The translations under genes and the position numbers were made by a program. Below, in pieces: positions 6,452 through 9,874 of a stretch of DNA of 9,874 bases (the stretch's first letter is position 1; each line of letters begins with the position of its first letter). A model generated the notes under the pieces. That model saw only the letters and a program-made list of their open reading frames with translations. It did no database searches and was not told where the DNA came from. The stretch comes from Cellvibrionales bacterium UBA2034. Lineage in GTDB: Bacteria > Pseudomonadota > Gammaproteobacteria > Pseudomonadales > UBA7239. The DNA lies in the NCBI GenBank assembly GCA_002333095.1, contig DDBK01000122.1, forward strand, positions 3,512-13,385. The letters are read 5' to 3'.

Positions 6452-6873
6452 ATAAGGACAACAAACACCTGAAGTTTCGATGTGGCACTTATGAATTACT
6501 CATAAACATTTCCTATATTCTTGAAATATCCGAGTATAAAACCAACAAGAGCGTTGAAAACGATAATATCTTGTTCATTGATATGCGCTCAGCTCTTGGT
6601 ATAGACACAATAAAAACTACACACCCGACCCATAAACTGCTTTTAAAAAAATCTTTCGATGATCAACCTTTTATTTATATAGCCATTGATGAAGTACATG
6701 AGATTATAGAAATACAGGATCATGAGTGGTATGAATTAAATGGCATCCATCCAGAGTTGGATCTTTTCTTTGACCGCGCCTACCCGGATAAGCACAGCGG
6801 CGAGATACTGATGCGTCTTGCGCCAACCGAGCAATGGGCAACAGAAAACATGAGGGTTGCCAATGCCTATTAA
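6445..6873 (+). CDS. Small degenerate CheW-like protein
   Basis: A 142-residue protein starting at ATG 6445, inside the end of cheA (7-bp overlap), with AGGTGA (6432-6437) 7 nt upstream. The fold pattern is that of a CheW domain: an opening strand pair LKFRCGTYELLINISYILEI (9-28) as in F-x-L-x-x-x-x-Y-A-I-x-x-x-x-V-x-E-I, a strand ILFIDMRSALG (42-52) matching the V-I-D-L-x-x-x-L-G strand, and IYIAIDEVHEIIEI (77-90) matching L-x-V-D-x-V-x-x-I. The segment between the first two strands is very short, and the R-G loop that contacts receptors and kinase is gone. The likely role is a reduced coupling or competitor subunit, perhaps for the adjacent CheA; this is inference from position and fold. 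It is AT-rich (28-32% GC in two 60-bp samples) compared with cheB downstream. An alternative is an unrelated small beta protein, but the operon context makes CheW-like more probable. Confidence 0.65.
   Translation: MLNKDNKHLKFRCGTYELLINISYILEISEYKTNKSVENDNILFIDMRSALGIDTIKTTHPTHKLLLKKSFDDQPFIYIAIDEVHEIIEIQDHEWYELNGIHPELDLFFDRAYPDKHSGEILMRLAPTEQWATENMRVANAY
6852..6856 (+). promoter_or_regulatory. Ribosome binding site that sets the cheB start
   Basis: GAGGG lies 6 nt before ATG 6863 and directly abuts a possible TTG start at 6857. The spacing therefore favours the ATG. The site lies in the last codons of the preceding gene, so the two are probably translated in a coupled way. Confidence 0.6.
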
Positions 6874-7921
6874 TGTTTTTCTTGTTGACGATTCAGCCAC
6901 TGTACGCACAGTGTTAAAAATGATTCTTGAAAAAGATCCTGAAATATGCGTTTTGGGCGTAGCTGCCAATGCTGAAATTGCCCTGAAAAAAATGGCCAAG
7001 CAATGGCCCGACGTTATTGTTTCCGATCTGGAAATGCCTGGCATGCATGGCCTGGAATTCCTTAAGTACATTAAAACCAACCGGCCAACACCTTTTGTTG
7101 TCTGCTCTTCTCATGTTGGGCCGGGTGCAAAAGCCTCAATTGATGCACTGGCATTAGGCGCTGTTGATATCATTGCAAAACCCAACATAGGTGTTGAATC
7201 CTATCTAGAAGAAATTACTGCAGCTATTACACAGTCCGTCAAGGCCGCTGCTTGTGTAGGCTCGCGCCACACATCAGTATCTTCTACACGTAAAACAGAA
7301 CCCACACGCACCTTAGAGCCAGCAGTTCCCCGTGGGTATCGCAATATCTCAGTCATCGCGATAGGCAGCTCAACCGGAGGCACCACCATTGTCGAACACC
7401 TCCTGAAGAGCATGAGCCCCGATATGCCAGGCGTGTTGATTGTCCAGCACATGCCAAAGCATTTCACCGAACTGTTTGCCAAACGACTCAATACCGTGTG
7501 TGCAATTGAAGTGAAGGAAGCAGAAGACGGAGATACCGTACATAACGGGCGCGCCTTGATTGCGCCAGGCGGCATGCACATGAAGCTTTCCGGGCTAGGC
7601 AGTAATTTGTCCGTCAATATATGTGATGAGCTACCCGTCAATCGTCACAAGCCATCCGTAGATGTTCTGTTCAGGTCCGTCGCCAATCATGTTGGCGCAC
7701 GGTCCATGGGCATTATTCTCACCGGCATGGGTGAAGATGGCGCGGCAGGATTACTGGAAATGCGACGTGTTGGCGCCGTTGCAATGGGGCAAGACCAGGC
7801 TTCCAGTGCCGTTTATGGCATGCCCCGCGCTGCAATGGAAATTGGCGCTGTAGAATGGCAAATGCCATATCTCGCTATGCCAGACTTTATTCAGCAAATA
7901 CTGGGCAATTCAAAAAACTGA
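6863..7921 (+). CDS. cheB: CheB receptor methylesterase with N-terminal receiver
   Basis: A 352-residue two-domain protein of normal CheB length that removes methyl groups from (and can deamidate) receptor side chains. The receiver (about 1-125) has D9-D10, phospho-acceptor D55 (SDLEMPG) and K106 (IIAKPN). A Ser/Thr-rich linker (about 126-158) leads to the esterase (about 160-350), whose triad is visible as S170 in GSSTGG, H196 in VQHMPKHF and D292 in TGMGEDGAAG. A-P-G-G-M-H (234-239) and S-S-A-V-Y-G-M-P (314-321) are further CheB landmarks. The position after the phospho-acceptor loop reads GMHG where MDG is usual. The gene overlaps the CheW-like gene by 11 bp, and the second cheA follows closely. 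Phosphorylation by CheA should relieve inhibition of the esterase by the receiver. Its receiver is related to, but clearly diverged from, the stand-alone receiver at 4232-4657. Confidence 0.96.
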   Translation: MPINVFLVDDSATVRTVLKMILEKDPEICVLGVAANAEIALKKMAKQWPDVIVSDLEMPGMHGLEFLKYIKTNRPTPFVVCSSHVGPGAKASIDALALGAVDIIAKPNIGVESYLEEITAAITQSVKAAACVGSRHTSVSSTRKTEPTRTLEPAVPRGYRNISVIAIGSSTGGTTIVEHLLKSMSPDMPGVLIVQHMPKHFTELFAKRLNTVCAIEVKEAEDGDTVHNGRALIAPGGMHMKLSGLGSNLSVNICDELPVNRHKPSVDVLFRSVANHVGARSMGIILTGMGEDGAAGLLEMRRVGAVAMGQDQASSAVYGMPRAAMEIGAVEWQMPYLAMPDFIQQILGNSKN

Positions 7922-7924
7922 AAG

Positions 7925-7929
7925 AAGGA
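7925..7929 (+). promoter_or_regulatory. Ribosome binding site favouring a GTG start for the second cheA
   Basis: AAGGA ends 8 nt before GTG 7938 but only 2 nt before the in-frame ATG 7932, which is too close for normal initiation. The GTG start also makes the protein begin M-S-S-I, matching M-S-S-M of the first CheA. Confidence 0.55.
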
Positions 7930-7937
7930 TCATGACG

Positions 7938-9874
7938 GTGAGCAGCATAGGCAACAACGAACTGTGGCAAGCCTTCTTTACCGAAGTATCAGAGCAGCTT
8001 GATAGCCTGGAGCTGATACTGGCAGATAACGACGCAGAATCAAACGCTGACATCCACCAGCTGTTCAGGGACTTCCATACCATCAAGAGCAGTTGCGCCA
8101 TGATGGATTTTTACAGCATGGAAAAAATTGCCCACGCCAGTGAAGATTACCTTGATCTGGTAAGAAAGGGACGAACGCCATTAACCAGGCCCGCTATTAA
8201 TTACCTCCTGAATGGCATTGACTGGCTCAAATCCCAGCTGCAAATCACAAAGAACACGGGTGACGCTCCTCAGGAAAATCCAGCTTTGGTAGAAATGCTG
8301 CAATCATTATCTGCAGCGCATATCGATCACAGCGCCACATCTTCCCTTAAAAGTGAAGCAGACAATACGGACAAGCGATCAACAAAGGTCGAGCTAACCC
8401 TGAGCCAGGATGAAATTGATGAGTTTGCCTCCGCCTGTAGACAAGAGTTATTGATCGGCCTTGATCCTGCAACTGAATTTACAAAAATTAAAAGGTCGCT
8501 TAACAAGCTGGTCAGCATCTGCAATCTCGTAGGTTTTTCAGCAATATCTTCCCTGCTGAAAAAGTACATCCGTCTAAAAAACCTTATGGATGACAGCCGA
8601 GCATCTGCTGTGGCAGCAGAAATTGTTGATCGAATTATTACACTTGAAAAACTCTATGAAGTTGACTGTGGATCTTCTTCTTTGCGGGCAATTTTTCTTG
8701 ATGCACGGTTTGTAGATTTTGCCCAGCTATCCGGTCGCCTTGACTATCTACTTGATCTTATTGAGGAAAATCCTGACGATATAACAAACATAGAGACTTG
8801 TGAAAACTTATTATCGACTCTTAGCATAAGCGCCAGCCTGTTCGGATACAGTGAATTATTAAATTTTTTCAAGTATGTCTTGCAAACTATTCGCAGCATA
8901 CGAAGGGGAGACATTCCAGATCGTCGATCAGCTTTTTATGCCGTAAGGCAGGCCGTTGATTTTTCTATTGCCGAAAAAATACAGGATGGCGAAACATCAA
9001 TTATTAAATCAGAATTTCAGACTCGCCTGTCTGATCTTAATTTTGGAATTTCACAGGCAATTTATTCCTCAGGCAATGAAAACAGCAGGGATAAAATTTG
9101 CAAATCTATTGAAATTAAAAAAGAAATAGTTGATTTGTTAATGCCAGAATCACTTTCTATACTCAAGAATGCAGTTGGAAAAGGAATAAACATTAGCGAA
9201 ATAGACATTAGCATAGACTGCGATACACAAATTATGGAAAATCTTGTTCAATGGATATCAAAGAACGGGGAAACCATTCACAACCGCTCTATTTTTTCCC
9301 AGACCAGAAACCCAGGCGACCCATTTACTAATTACATAAGCTTTATTGTCGCATTTGAATTGCAAGGAAAATCCATAGAAGAGTCTTTGCAAGCTATAGA
9401 CATCGAAGGAAATTCATTTAGATGTAGAGAAATTCCATACCGGAATAGCACCGAAGAAACCCAAGCTAAAAAAGTCAAGCCCTCAACAAAAGCAATTAAT
9501 GAAACGCCACATCCTGAACAGGCTAGCCAGTTAACCACGAACTCTACATTAAGGATTGACAGTTACACCCTTGATGACCTGATAACACAAGCAGGCGAAA
9601 TGATAATGAACCACAATATGGTGGATCATGAAATATCCAATCCTGATTTTGAACATGCTATTTCTTATGGTAAATCGCTATTAAATAGCCAAAATGTTGG
9701 GAATTTAAACCCTGATGATATCGACGCCTGGAACTCTGTCATTAACACCCTATTCCATTCGCTCAATAAAATAATTTCAAATAACGCAAAAATGCAGAAA
9801 TCTGTTAGTGAAATACAGAATCGCATTCTGGATTTGCGGGTTATCCAGGTTTCTTCCGTATTTAACCGGATACC
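7938..9874 (+). CDS. cheA: Second, enlarged CheA-type histidine kinase, 5' part only
   Basis: At least 645 residues, cut by the window edge before the ATPase domain. The N-terminal HPt domain (about 1-105) aligns with the first CheA without gaps of note and has phospho-histidine H47 in FHTIKSS. Residues 158-250 and about 255-345 look like further helical HPt-like segments (NLVGFSAISSLLKKY at 196-210; SLFGYSELLNFFKYV at 300-314) with no histidine at the expected place. About 390-490 has the alternating strand-helix pattern of a CheA P2-like domain (GINISEIDISID, NLVQWISKNGE, DPFTNYISFIVAFEL, SIEESLQAIDI). A polar linker (500-535) follows, then P3 dimerisation helices starting LRIDSYTLDDLITQAGEM (538-555) and ending LDLRVIQVSSVFNRI (631-645), the equivalent of M-R-M-V-P-I-S-x-x-F. 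The start is GTG 7938 (ATG 7932 is the alternative). The middle is AT-rich, 28-32% GC in samples. Catalytic capability cannot be judged here. Confidence 0.9.
   Translation, partial: MSSIGNNELWQAFFTEVSEQLDSLELILADNDAESNADIHQLFRDFHTIKSSCAMMDFYSMEKIAHASEDYLDLVRKGRTPLTRPAINYLLNGIDWLKSQLQITKNTGDAPQENPALVEMLQSLSAAHIDHSATSSLKSEADNTDKRSTKVELTLSQDEIDEFASACRQELLIGLDPATEFTKIKRSLNKLVSICNLVGFSAISSLLKKYIRLKNLMDDSRASAVAAEIVDRIITLEKLYEVDCGSSSLRAIFLDARFVDFAQLSGRLDYLLDLIEENPDDITNIETCENLLSTLSISASLFGYSELLNFFKYVLQTIRSIRRGDIPDRRSAFYAVRQAVDFSIAEKIQDGETSIIKSEFQTRLSDLNFGISQAIYSSGNENSRDKICKSIEIKKEIVDLLMPESLSILKNAVGKGINISEIDISIDCDTQIMENLVQWISKNGETIHNRSIFSQTRNPGDPFTNYISFIVAFELQGKSIEESLQAIDIEGNSFRCREIPYRNSTEETQAKKVKPSTKAINETPHPEQASQLTTNSTLRIDSYTLDDLITQAGEMIMNHNMVDHEISNPDFEHAISYGKSLLNSQNVGNLNPDDIDAWNSVINTLFHSLNKIISNNAKMQKSVSEIQNRILDLRVIQVSSVFNRI

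Noticed and set aside
7201..7641. 146-codon minus-strand frame opposite cheB
   Set aside because: It is antisense to the catalytic Ser and His region of cheB and has no recognisable domain.

Overview
The window is a dense chemosensory (che-type) gene cluster from a bacterium, most likely a member of the Pseudomonadota judging by the style of its CheR, CheB and CheA proteins. I cannot name a genus. No methyl-accepting receptor, flagellar or pilus gene, CheZ or CheD is visible, so neither the input signal nor the output machinery can be read from this stretch.

Layout. Positions 1-890 hold the 5' part of a minus-strand gene for a helix-rich cytoplasmic protein that I do not firmly recognise; it runs off the left edge. 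A 155-bp divergent gap (891-1045) carries a plausible sigma70-type promoter firing rightwards. From 1046 to the right edge every gene is on the plus strand and tightly packed (gaps of 10-27 bp, or overlaps), so they are probably one operon. The order is CheY; CheX-type phosphatase; CheR methyltransferase; a protein made of three tandem CheW domains; a stand-alone receiver domain of CheB type; a compact CheA kinase; a small degenerate CheW-like protein; a full CheB methylesterase; and a second, much larger CheA that is cut by the window end before its catalytic region.

How they would work together. CheA kinases held on receptors by CheW domains phosphorylate the receivers (CheY, the CheB-type receiver and CheB). 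CheX would dephosphorylate CheY-P in place of CheZ. CheR and CheB would add and remove receptor methyl groups for adaptation.

What is unusual is the doubling of the kinase and the expanded scaffold. There are two CheAs with matching N-termini. There are five CheW-type domains (three in one protein, one degenerate stand-alone, one at the C-terminus of the first CheA), of which only two keep the Arg-Gly motif. The first CheA has a worn-down ATP-lid/G2 region. The second carries what look like histidine-less HPt-like segments. Base composition is mosaic: about 50-57% GC in sampled stretches of the outer and well-conserved genes, but about 28-32% GC in the small CheW-like gene and in the middle of the second cheA.
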